From Pempheris klunzingeri (taxonomy: Eukaryota; Chordata; Actinopteri; Acropomatiformes; Pempheridae): a stretch of DNA of 64,000 bases. A program made the translations under genes and the position numbers. The DNA lies in the NCBI RefSeq assembly GCF_042242105.1, contig NC_092013.1:8140118-8204117 (forward strand). Direction: 5' to 3'. Shown one piece after another: positions 1 through 11,000 of the stretch; within the stretch, counting starts at the first letter, position 1, and every line of letters begins with the position of its first letter. The notes under the pieces were generated by a model. That model was not told the DNA's origin and searched no databases. It saw only the letters and a program-made list of their open reading frames with translations.

Positions 1-26
1 AGGAGATGAATTCTGCTCCCCTGCAG

Positions 27-97
27 TGAAAGAAAAGCCAACAGATGTCCAGCAGAACAAAGCTGTCACACAAAACCCATTTTCAAAGATGCAATAA
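27..97 (+). CDS. Possible terminal coding exon of an unidentified gene
   Basis: A good 3' splice acceptor (pyrimidine-rich stretch ending CCCCTGCAG) at the very start of the window is followed by 22 open codons (KEKPTDVQQNKAVTQNPFSK then MQ) and a TAA at 95-97. An AATAAA polyadenylation hexamer overlaps the stop (93-98). This would fit the last exon of a plus-strand gene lying mostly to the left of the window. I do not recognise the peptide, and 22 codons can stay open by chance, so this is a weak call resting on the acceptor and hexamer arrangement. Confidence 0.25.
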
Positions 98-1471
98 ACA
101 GGCACAGAGCACCACACTCTTGTACAAGTAAAGGTCACGTTCACTGCTCGTCACATCAGGTACAATATGTGTTGTGTCTGAGCTTCAAGCTTCCTGGTGG
201 AGGTCCAGGGGATCTCACTGAATCAGTATCTATACTTTACAGGACATATAAACTGCTGTTTTCTGTTCCTTTCTGTGCTCTAACTTAGAATTTGTGAAAG
301 TGAAAGTATATATGATTACATATTCCCAATGGGGAATGGCATGCCAGCTTTGCCAATTGCTTAAACTGGACAGCCATCAATATTTGAATGAGGTCCCTGG
401 AGAACACTCATGTCACCGCTCACTCAATCAATCAACAGCTGTCAGACATTGAAACCTCCACAGCTCATTAAATATTGATGCTCTCCACTATTTTTAGATG
501 TTAAAGACATGGTGACAGTTCAAAATACCCCCTTCACTGGATGTCAGGAAACATAGAATCATCTTGGATTAAGGTGTCTGACAAAAGTAGGCCACAGTTG
601 TTTTTTGGGTATACGGAAGAAGTAATTGTTAAAGTGTATCAACAGTCATCAGCTATGGTATATCATCCGTAAAATGGCAGAATGTAATGTATATTTGAAA
701 ACCTGGTAAAATAGCTTAATTACAGAGAAAATCACAGCAAGATTACAGCTGAAAACAGACAGTTTTGCTGAAAGATGGTCCCCCAAAAACACATTTTTGA
801 TTTCTCTCCTCTAGCCGTGATTTTAGCGTTCCCATGAAGGTGCAGGACTTGCAGGTGCAGTAAAAAATGAGCCTGTGGGAGTGAAAAATGTGGCAGGAGC
901 AAAACACTTTCAGAAACTTGGCTTTCAACGCGTTTAAACAAGTGCCATTGAATAAACATCTAACTAAATTTAAAAAAATAATAATTCAGTGCTGAAATGG
1001 TAAGGCTCATTGTGAAATATAATACGTCTCTGTCATTAATGACGGTGATTCTAATCAAGGGGTAGATTTTACTAACGAAATACTGCAAAGAATGCACATT
1101 TTTATAGCAAAAACTATTGTTTTATAAAATGAGAGATGCTGCATGCTTGCATTGATTTCTTTATTTCTTTGTTAACAGTGAGCAAAGAGAGGTATTTATT
1201 CAGATGTGAACGCTGGCACTGATTGGATGATAGGGATCATTACATGAATCCCTTTACACCAGCCATCATCTGATTGTGATAGCTAATTACACCACAGGGT
1301 TCTGATTTGATTGCATGTGATTGGGTAATGTAATTATACAGCAGCGGAGTACGTAGCTTGTGAAACTGGATTGCCTTTTAGCAACTAGACTGATCCCCGA
1401 AAAAGGGAGGTTTACCTCAATAACTTCTGTTTAGCTACAGAATTCTGATATGAGCAAATGAAATACAGCAC
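98..1471. other. Intergenic, no gene seen
   Basis: AT-rich sequence. The only open frames are short (75 codons or fewer) and show no recognisable domain. No tRNA, snoRNA or clear repeat was noticed. Confidence 0.5.
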
Positions 1472-1563
1472 CTGCATCTCCCTCAGTCTCTTGGCTGCGT
1501 AGCGTTGGACCTCCTGGACCTTCGTGCTCCTGTCTGCCTCCACCATTTCCTGCCTGACTGCAC
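1472..1563 (-). CDS. Possible internal exon of an unidentified coiled-coil protein
   Basis: On the minus strand a 92-base block is open between an AG (1564-1565) and a GTGCTG donor. It reads AVRQEMVEADRSTKVQEVQ followed by RYAAKRLREMQ, a charged, helix-favouring, coiled-coil-like peptide unlike random translation. The length leaves two bases plus 30 codons. Against it: the tract upstream of the AG is poor in pyrimidines, the donor is only moderate, and no partner exons were found nearby. I do not recognise a family. It could be an exon of a gene extending off the left edge, or chance. Confidence 0.25.
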
Positions 1564-4303
1564 CTTGAGGATATGTGGCAAATCACAGGGCCGTGTCCAA
1601 GCTAGGCCTCCTTGATTTTGTAATTAGTCCCAGTGTGCATGGCTGCTGGCAGACACGCCTTTATTGTCCACATAGAAACACAATAAGGTGTTATGACTAT
1701 GATACATTTCACAGGAATGAGTGAGCATTCCTTCACATCTCAGCAGGCATATTTCTCGAAGATTTTATTGGAAACATATTGTGGTAGTTCTGCATGATTA
1801 ACTGTTGCATAAACCTTGTTGGGGCTTCCAGTGACTGCCTCTCTCTCTCTCTCTCTTACTGAAGCATGCTCCTAATGAATACCAAGCTTGTAGGCTGTCA
1901 TGTGTAAATACATGGTCAAACACAAGGGTGCATATTACTAAATATGTTTAAATAAGCAGGTGTCAATAAATTCATAATGTGTAGAACAGTTAAGACATAC
2001 GACAAAACCACATGATCTTACAACGGCTTGCAAAGGCTAATTCCAATTTCCTGTTGTTCCTTTAATAATCAATTTTTTATTTGCTTTTCATTTGAGGTAT
2101 AAATGTGGTTGGAGAACCACTGATTACATTTAACAAATTACTCAGATAAATCTAGAGCATATTACCTGTCAGGTGTTAATTTTAAATACATGGTCAAGTA
2201 CGATCATGGAAAACATGGAAAAGGAAAGTACCCCACCAGGTGTTGCATATCTGTTACTACAAAAGAAAGCAGAGTGGACTTCTTTTTACACATTGCTTGT
2301 CAAAATCTTTACTGGCTATGAGCACATGATGGGTTTGAGGATTGAAATGTGGTTTCAATATTAATGCGATGTGTGTCCTGTAATTTGCCTTTTCCCACAG
2401 CATTTTCTACTTGTTGTGGGAAAGTACAGGTGTCAGCTGGCTCACTGTCACGCTTGAATTCAGGGGCATCTTTAATGTTGTAGGTAACAACTGTGCCTTT
2501 CCTTGAACGACAGGAGAAAAAAGTCTGCTCACAATTTCTGGTAGTCAATTAACAATTAAAGCACCAACCGTCAGCACCACTGCAACAGCTTTGTTAACAC
2601 AGAATACAGGGCGATTACAATGGATACTGAATTTCTACTTTATTAAAAAATAACATTTAATATGCAATGATACAACACTGTACAGTAGAGTGTGTGTGCA
2701 GGGGGAGCAAAGGTGTCCCAGAGAAGACTGAGTGAAGGGCTGCTGGTCAGCTGTGAGGACGTGCTGTAACTGTCTCATGCTGCATTCATCACACATGGAG
2801 GGAATACTGGTGTGCATCTCAGAGCAGCACCTGAACTCTGACACACTCTGAAGGTATCATAGCTTATTGAGTTCACCTTTTTGCAGGACATTCATATGCA
2901 AATTATTTTCATGTTTTTAAATTGTTGTGGTCATGTTTATTCCTGCAGCAAGCAGGGTCAAATTCCATAGGAAAACTCACAAACCCTGAGTTTCTGACTT
3001 TTATAATAGCTGTGTCAAGTCAGATGTTCGTATTTGCGGGATGCCCTCATGTCATGAATGCAGCATTAGTCCTGAGAGGAGAAAGGTAACTGCAGGGTCT
3101 ACTGTTCAGGGGGTCACTCCAAAATGGGCAAAGGAAGCACCAAATTCGATAATAAATCGACTATCGCCTCTGAAGAGCAACCACAACCGAGGCCATTCAG
3201 AAAATACCTCATATGTGAATGACAACTGTAGTGGAAACATGGGTGAACATAAATCTTTGCAGACTGAGACCTCTGGAAAACCACAGACAGGTTCAGCTAA
3301 TACTGTATGGCCCCATTACGGAGTGACTTTGTCATTAGTGCGGAGTGCATGTCATTAACAGAGGACACCACAAAATTCCTAAATGCATGGTAGATGGAGA
3401 CTAGTGGTATTTTACAGAATATCACATATCACACAATAGTGGAGCAGTCTCACAACAGATTTCTCCATATTTCAATGGACAACATGAAGCACTGACAATG
3501 TGAGATGGCAGTATTTAGCTCTGCAACAATGTAACAGCTCTCGGAAGAAACGAGTTAAAATAGTGACTAAAATGGAGGTAAGTGCCGGTCAGACTTCTCC
3601 TTGTACATCGGTCAAGCCCACAGTTACAGAGGCATTTTAGTGGCTTTCTGTTTACCTAAATTCTGTGTCATTTTCTAAATTGCTATATAAAAGAAACATA
3701 AAAAAATACTGGCAGTGTTAGATTAAGCCACACAGGCTTCACTTGTCAGGGCATTAATTCTCTAGCTAATTGGAAAAAAACCCAGATAACTTCATGCATA
3801 AACTGATTCTTTAGGTCTTCAAATGATGATTAATGGGTGTCACGTCTGCAGGTTTTAAACGAAAGTGTAAACTTATGGATATGAAGTGGCTGGTTGATAG
3901 TAAGCTGAGACCGTGCTGAACATTGTTGCATTTCTTAATGCATCTCAGTTTTCAAGGCATGTGTGGAAGACTTCATCATGCTAATTATATGACTAAAGAA
4001 AGGCTAGATAATTCAGAAATGCTAGCTATCAACTCAAATGGTGTCTTAGAGATTTAATACTCAGTGACAAGTACAAAATTAAGTAAATGACATACTAAAC
4101 TGGCTAATACAAATTCTATTGAGGGACTATGGCATGGAGACGTATTAGGTTAGATAAGAAACTTTCACTAAGAGTTGCAGAATCCCTAGTTCTCGGAAAG
4201 TAGAAAAAAAAGCCTTGTCCTAATGGCAGCAATTTTAGCTTTTTGTAGGAATTTCCCACATCAATATGATTCACAAACTGGGTTGTTTAACAACACACTT
4301 GCA
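1564..4303. other. Intergenic and downstream flank of the zinc-finger gene
   Basis: AT-rich DNA with a short CT repeat at about 1841-1856. The longest open frame is 105 codons (3041-3358, plus strand), has no known motif and is treated as unproven. The 3' untranslated region of the zinc-finger gene (minus strand) must begin just below 4304, but I could not fix its end. Confidence 0.5.
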
Positions 4304-6668
4304 TCATTGCCCTGAGAAATAAGTTCCCTCGCGGCTGTGGGTCTGGAGATGCCTTTTGATTTTGTCAGAGCGGCTGAAGCATTTGCCACACACAGGGCAA
4401 CTGTATGGCTTCTCCCCAGTATGGATCCTCATGTGTACCTTCAGGTGAGCCATCTGTGTGAAGCCCTTTCCACAAATCTGGCAGCGGAAAGGTTTTTCTC
4501 CTGTGTGGCTACGCTGGTGCTCCTGGAGTCTGCCAGAGGAGCTGCAGCATTTCCCACATACTCCACAGCGGTAAGGTTTTTCTCGTGTGTGCACTTGTAC
4601 GTGCACGTGTAGGTGGCCGACGTGACTGAACGCCTCACCACAAACTTTGCAGCAAAAGGACGACATGTGGCCTTGTAAGGGGGATTTTTGATGAGGGCAG
4701 TCCACAGCATTGGCTCCTTGGTTGCGCATGTGAGAAGCCTGTCCTCTGTTTGCTCCGTTTCCAGTTCCCTTACCACCAACCATCTGTCCTCCATTCTCTA
4801 CCCCAATAATGTCAATATTGTTTTCATTTGAGCAGTTTGGGTTGACTGGTGCAAGGGGCTGAGCGCCACTGTTGGACGAAGTAGAGCCCCTGTGACCTCC
4901 TCCACTCTCTACCTTCACATGCCTTGAGGGACCTCGAGATGCAGGATCCCTCTCCCTGTTCTCTACACCTTGGCTCTGAGGGAGGTTAGATGTGTGGGGC
5001 CCATCCTGGGGATATTCATTTCCGACACGCGGGGGAGTGAACATGTTCTCTGGTGTGCTGCAAGAGCCGTGGGGCCGAAGCTGATCTTCTCCTTGGTTGG
5101 CTCGGAGATCTCTTTTGTCCTTAATCTGAATAGGAATACGCTCTTCGTGCCCCATGCTGGGACTCCACTCACGCCGTGGATGCTCGCCGTCCTCCTCGTC
5201 CAACAGTGCCATGGACGGGCGATCTGAGAACAAAAACAGGAGGAAAAGGCTCAGATTAAAATAATACTACTTTGCTGCAGATACAGCTATGTCCATTGCA
5301 CAGTGCTAGTTGTTCACAGAATTTCCGCTTGCTTATGAAAGTTACCTATCAAAATTAACTTGGGCTTCAACTCTGCTGCAGTTAAACACAAGGGGAAGAG
5401 ACTGTAAACTATGGTAGAACTACCAGAGCACATGGAGACAGTAACCACAGTGGTCTTCTGTAAAACACCCCTTTACAAGACAACTATTTCAACCAAAAAT
5501 GCAAAGAGCAAAACTCACTCAGAACTCAGAAAATGTTTAAAATAGAAATACCTAAACTGTGGTGATGCACAGCATGTCTAAATTCTAACTGACTTAACAC
5601 AATACGACCTACAGTGCAGCACCACTGTTTTCCCCAGGAACTGTTTAACAAAAGTGGTAATTCACCCAAATACTGACACATCTTGTTAAATGATCAAATT
5701 AGTTACAAAACAATAACCTAAATAGCTATTTTTTTCAACTCTGCCATTAAAAAGTCAGGGAAAACCCCGAGCATGTGTATAAAATAATCAAAAACACTGT
5801 ATGTGATGCTTGTATAAACTCATGGACTCATAGGTGTTGTACAACATTCATTCCAATCTGACATTACTAACACAAAAAAGACTTCTCAAGTAGAAGTAGG
5901 CGTAGAAAATCCCCATAAATGGGTTGAAATTAAAAGTGCATGGCGTATTTACACTCATAGTAAATAATGGCTCCTCGGGCACTTTAGCAGCTTTGGGTCT
6001 ATGTGGATGAGGGGGGTTTATAACTGTAATGAACAGACATGGTGACACGATAAGTGAAGGGTTTGAGTTCATTTAGTCAGTGTTCACTTGCACTTGTCCG
6101 TGTCAGGAAACTCGTGAATTTGTACGTGTTGTGCACAACAAGTATCCAGATATATCTGAATGCTAACCCGGGTGTAGGCTAGTCGGCTAACCTAGCTGGT
6201 TGGCTAACGAACAAAGGTTGCTAGCGCGCTAGCCGCTCCACAACAACAGCAGCTAACGTCAGCTAGTTCGCTAGCGGCCAAAGTTAACTTGCTCTGAAGT
6301 GGGGCAACATTATTGCGAGGCTGTTTATTGTGTTGTTACATCTGTTTTGTACGCGGTCGTTCCCATTTCACTACCCAACGCCACCCCGCAGAGTTGGCTG
6401 ATGGGGGCATAAAGGGGCGCAACTGCACCGTTAGCTTTTAGCGGAGCTAACCTGGCCATATTTCAATTCCAGCGTCTCGAAGCCTGCGTCTCAGGTGGTC
6501 GTTCTCCCGCTCCCTGATCGCTATCTCCTCCTGGTACTCCAAAATAGTGTCCTCGACAGATTTGTAGATCTCTTGCGCAGCAAGCATGAGACGCTCAGTC
6601 AAAAAGACGTTTAAAAACTGCAGTTTGGTCATTTTCTTGGGTTGCACGGGGCACTTGCTATCCTCCAA
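4304..6668 (-). CDS. Four-finger C2H2 zinc-finger protein, two coding exons
   Basis: Probable DNA-binding nuclear regulator. Exon 1 (6452-6668) starts at ATG 6668 and encodes 72 residues: a predicted helical leader with FLNVFLTERL and a heptad-like region ending in RERENDHLRRRL, of the type placed before many fish zinc-finger arrays. The donor GTTAGC follows G of a split codon. Exon 2 (4304-5223, acceptor TTCTCAG) gives a long polar linker rich in S, G, N and P, then four C2H2 fingers near the C terminus with TGEKPF/TGEKPY linkers, and stops at 4304. The total is about 378 residues. In finger 2 the usual hydrophobic residue after CGK is replaced (CGKCCSSSGRL), and the linker before it is TREKPY. 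The intron is 1.2 kb. No orthologue can be named; this is a large family that evolves quickly. The start is supported by the exon 1 frame and by the CpG-containing region just upstream. Confidence 0.87.
6220..6233. repeat. 14-bp perfect palindrome in GCTAGC-rich intron segment
   Basis: GCTAGCGCGCTAGC reads the same on both strands. It lies in a cluster of GCTAAC/GCTAGC motifs (about 6165-6290) in intron 1 of the zinc-finger gene, close to its first exon. It may be part of the promoter-proximal region or a remnant of a local repeat; no function is assigned. Confidence 0.6.
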
Positions 6669-6698
6669 AATGGACCAAAAAAAAGATGCTCGACTTAA

Positions 6699-6708
6699 TC
6701 ACGTGACC
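6699..6708. promoter_or_regulatory. E-box (TCACGTGACC) upstream of the zinc-finger gene
   Basis: CACGTG at 6700-6705 inside TCACGTGACC, about 30 bases upstream of the zinc-finger ATG on the minus strand. This context is the typical USF/TFE3-type E-box and sits where a core promoter is expected. The role is inferred from position only. Confidence 0.45.
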
Positions 6709-7180
6709 CGGACTTGACCCCAGGGATTCTGATGCATATTGGACAGTTTCAATCTTAACTAGATATTGTTCTCCTCAGATTATATTTAGGCGTTGCAGAA
6801 ATTATTGTTTTTGGGCTATTTCATCTTAAAATGGGGTAACACTAATCAGGTCCCTAAATCAGACTGGTCACAGAATGTGGAGTAACACCTGACACACATA
6901 CACATGCATGCACACAGCTCACAATATAGGCTATGTTATTATTATTTACTTTGTCAGAAGTGCTTGTTGGTTGCAGAATTCAAAATGCATCAAACAAGTA
7001 AAAAGGAGCTGAGATATGAAAAGTAAATGGGACACAGTTTGACTCACTTTTTAAATCAAAAGAAGAGAAAGTGAACACGAAGTGCAGACACCCACTGCCA
7101 TAAACCAAGAAATCTGCATCTTTGCAAAGGTGTCATCTGAGTAATAACAGAAGTCCCAAATATAAACAATCCAGTATGAT

Positions 7181-7202
7181 GTGTGTGTGTGTGTGTGTGT
7201 GT
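7181..7202 (+). repeat. (GT)n microsatellite
   Basis: Eleven uninterrupted GT units in the AT-rich intergenic region. Confidence 0.95.
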
Positions 7203-7929
7203 GCAGCATACATAGACATCAGCATTGCAGCATTTAAGAGTTCCCTATATCTGCTCATATATTTTGTTAAATGCTATACTATACCTATATAATACCATGT
7301 TATATTCTATTCCATTGTATTATATTAAGTTATACTACTGTACTATCCTATATATTATGTTACACTATTAGTAAATTGTGCCAAATATTATGTCTCATAT
7401 CCCATACTATATTATAATGTACCATATTATTCTATATTATGTTAATATATTGCATTGCCTTGCTTCTATGACATCTACTAAGTACCATTACTTAATCATA
7501 TAATATCATTAGTGTGGTGTACACCTACACTGTTTACATAGAGCAGGTGACTCTGCTGCTATGAATCACACCTCTGTTACTTTACCATGTCTCCAAATGC
7601 TATTTACATATACAATATATTTTCATCCTGTTCTTAGTCTAGTTTTACATATCTCTTATTATTCATGTATTTATTAATTCGTGTATTCATTTATTTATGT
7701 ATTTGTTTATTTATTCATTTATGTATCTATTTATGTATCGATCTATTTATCTGTTTGTTTATCTTAAAAACGTCTATTCATTAAAATTTCTATACTAATC
7801 TCTATACGTATCTATCAAGCTTGTTCTCACGTGGACATTCATTCATTCAGTGTTTTCATTCAGTGTTTTCATTTATCATTTATTTAGCATTAACTACTCC
7901 AGACCAGCAGGTGGAGAAACGCGCGCTGA

Positions 7930-8012
7930 CAAAAGCGGAAGTGACAAAACACCGAGCTCGCGCACTCCTCCTCCACGTGTGAGAGCAGAGCAGTCACATT
8001 GGCAGCTCCACG
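7930..8012 (+). promoter_or_regulatory. GNL3 promoter region with E-box and ETS-like site
   Basis: Just upstream of the GNL3 ATG are an ETS-like AGCGGAAGTG (about 7934-7943), a CACGTG E-box (7974-7979) and an inverted CCAAT box (ATTGG, about 7998-8002), with no TATA box. Nucleostemin is a known MYC target in mammals, and a CACGTG here fits that. Binding is not shown by sequence alone. Confidence 0.55.
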
Positions 8013-11000
8013 ATGAAAAGACCAAGTAAGTGAAGCATGATAACGATGTCTCCTAAATATACGAGCAAACTAACAGAACAACTTACTTTTTGATTGATTG
8101 ACTTTATTTTAGTCGTTGTTATTCTGTTAATCCACCAGTTAATAAACTGACTGCGTTAATCCGCCACAGCAGCCTGTGGTCCGTCTGCAGTAGCTTCTTC
8201 TTTAGCTAACAACGCTAAACTGGTTTATTTTTCTTTTCTGTCCAGAGTTAAAGAAAGCGAGTAAGCGGGTCTCTTGTTCCAAACGATATAAAATACAGAA
8301 AAAGGTAAGAATCTCAGTTTATCACCCACTGTTATAAAAATACCGGATTACAGTTTTTTTTGGATGATGCGGCCTGTGTGAAAGGGATGAGGTTGCTATT
8401 CTACTCTCCAAGTCTTCTGACTGATTTTAATGTCCATTAGAAATCAGTTTTACATTCCTGGTTTTGTGTTTTCAGGTCCGGGAGCACAACAGAAAGTTGA
8501 AGAAAGAGGCGAAGAAGAAAGGAGTGAGCAAACGGGTGAAGAAGGATATCGGTGTGCCAAGCAGTGCTCCCTTCAAAGAGGAGGTCCTCAGGGAGGCAGA
8601 GCAGAGGAGGCTCAAGGTTCATTTAAAACAGAAACCACCTGAGATTAAAGCCCTGTCACTTTCTGGTCCCTGTGTCCCAAATCTGGTTTCAAACTAAAAT
8701 GATCTCCGTCCTATTTAAAGTCTACGGTCATCAAAGTCTTAAAAGGAAACTTTGCCACAGTGTTGATGGTAAATGTAGTCAACTGAAGCAGTAAATATCT
8801 GTGTGTGAAGTAAGCTCCGTTCCAATCTCTCAGGGTTAACGTCGATCACAGACAGTTATAAAATGACAAAAACAAGACTTGTCAAAAACTAGCCATGTTG
8901 AAATTCATCAGCCGAGCTGACAGCCTGTAGTTCTTCCTGTGGTCACTGATGGTGCTTATGACAGTGCTGGTGACCAGGAAGTGCAACAGACTGAGTTTTT
9001 CGGCAAATGAAGCTCACCCTGGGGCATTTCTTTTTAGTTAACTACATTTACCAACAACACTGATTGAACTTCCACATAAACTGTGGCAAGGTTTCCCTTT
9101 TTTAAATGCTTTTGGGAAACAGGGCCCAACTGTGTTTATAACTGTCCTTCATTATTTATTTATTTTATATCACTACTCATTTAATGTTTTGATGTTTGTT
9201 TGTCTCACAGATTGAAGAAGAAAAAGAAAAAAGGCGCCAAGCTAATAAAGAGGAGCGAGCCCAGAAGAGGAAAAAGGAGAAGGAGGCTGCAAGCAAAGAA
9301 ACAGAACCCAAGGCCAAGAAGGCTCGGCAGGTACAAGACTACAATCATCCATAGATCAGAATTTTATTAATCGACTGTTAACTGACCTCAGTTTTTTTGG
9401 CTCTTGTTTCCATAGGATGGGGTTGGAAAGCTTTCAGGCAAACAGACCGCCGCCCCAGACAAGAACTCAAAACCGTATCTTTGCTCAGAATTAAACAAGG
9501 TAAAACTACTTAATCCCAGTTGGTGCTTCACTGTAGGAAGGATCATTGTGTCTGATAATCCTCAACCCGACCTCCTGCTTTACTTTTGCAGGTAATCGAT
9601 GCATCTGACGTCGTTATAGAAGTGCTCGATGCTCGCGATCCTCTGGGGTGCAGGTGTCCGCAACTGGAGGAGACAGTTCTGACGAGGGAGGGCAACAAGA
9701 AACTGCTTTTAGTTTTGAACAAAATAGGTAAGAGGCCATGAGACACGCTGCCTGCCGCCACGTTGGTTTATAGTCTTTAAATGAAAAATGGTCACAAAGT
9801 GTTGATGCATTTCATGTTTTGTGTTGCAGATCTGGTACCAAAGGAAAATGTGGAGAGGTGGATACAGTGTTTGCAACTGGAGTTTCCTGTCGTGGCGTTC
9901 AAAGCATCAACACAGATCCAGGACAGAACAGTGGTAGGAGGAGCATTTTTGGCATCACTTATCAAAAACAAATTATTTTGGGGACCCTATTTTTTTTTTT
10001 TTTTATTCAGGGTTCAGACAAAGTCTTAAGTTTGAAATGTTTTTATTTTATCCGTTGTTTTCAAATTTAGGAATAAGCTTGAATTTGAATATATTCTTTT
10101 AAAAAAACGATTGGATTTTTCACCATAATTCAGTGTTTTATTTGAAATGAAACAATCACACCAGATGATAATTCTGATCAAAACATGCAATCAAAGTTAA
10201 TGTGAACAGCTGATAAAATAAACAGTGACAATTCACACTGATTGCTGTGGGTATAAAGGAATTCTAGAAACTTTATTTTTCACAGTTGCATTTTTAGCAA
10301 CAATTTAGTTGTGATGATTAAGGCTTCGAGAGTCTGGACATCTAGGTTTAGGTACCTTGAAGGAGCTTGAATTTTATTCTTAAAGCTGTAAGACTTTTAG
10401 ACTAACATCAGCTTTTGGATGGATTGAATAACCTTTGTCTCATTTTTAGTTAAAGCCTTCTAAACACTGCTTAGACTAACACATGTTCACCCCCATTTAG
10501 CTTCTGCAGTCTAATATTTCATTGTCGGAATTTAAATTACTTGCAGTGCAAATACGTCAGGGGTCAACTAGAGAAGGTTAAAGGTTTCAACTTGAGGCAG
10601 GATTTGAAATGTTTGTCACTCTTCTGCCACACTTTGAATTGGTTTGTCACTAAGAACAAACTACTGATGATTTGGTGTTTTATACCTCGATGTAATACGG
10701 AGGACTGAGAAGGTTTGACAGCTTGTGTCGTGCTGTTTTAACTGGTTATAACCTCCGAGAACAACAAACAAACCGCACTATTGCGTGGCTCTGTCGCAAG
10801 CAGAGCTGGCGTGTGTGTTTGTGAACAAACCTTTTTTATTCTATTTTTCTTGTTTTTCGGATAGTGGCAGGAAGTTGTAGCCACTAGAAATGCAAACACA
10901 AAAGGTGTCAATTTGTGGATGATACTTCAACGTATTTTTACATGTCTGGTTCTGTCGTCATCAGCAAGCCAGGAAGAGCAGGATAGTGGCCTCTAATGAA

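Larger units (their letters stand above)
6709..8012. other. Intergenic region between the zinc-finger gene and GNL3
   Basis: The two genes point away from each other. The middle (about 7240-7830) is very AT-rich with degenerate TATAC/TATTTA-like tandem motifs, and a short repeat of ATTCATTCAGTGTTTTC lies near 7842-7880. The last 120 bases are GC-richer and hold the GNL3 promoter elements. Confidence 0.6.

Noticed and set aside
10311-10380. GTGATGA as a C box for another snoRNA in GNL3 intron 7
   Set aside because: No D box CTGA at a suitable distance and no closing stem.
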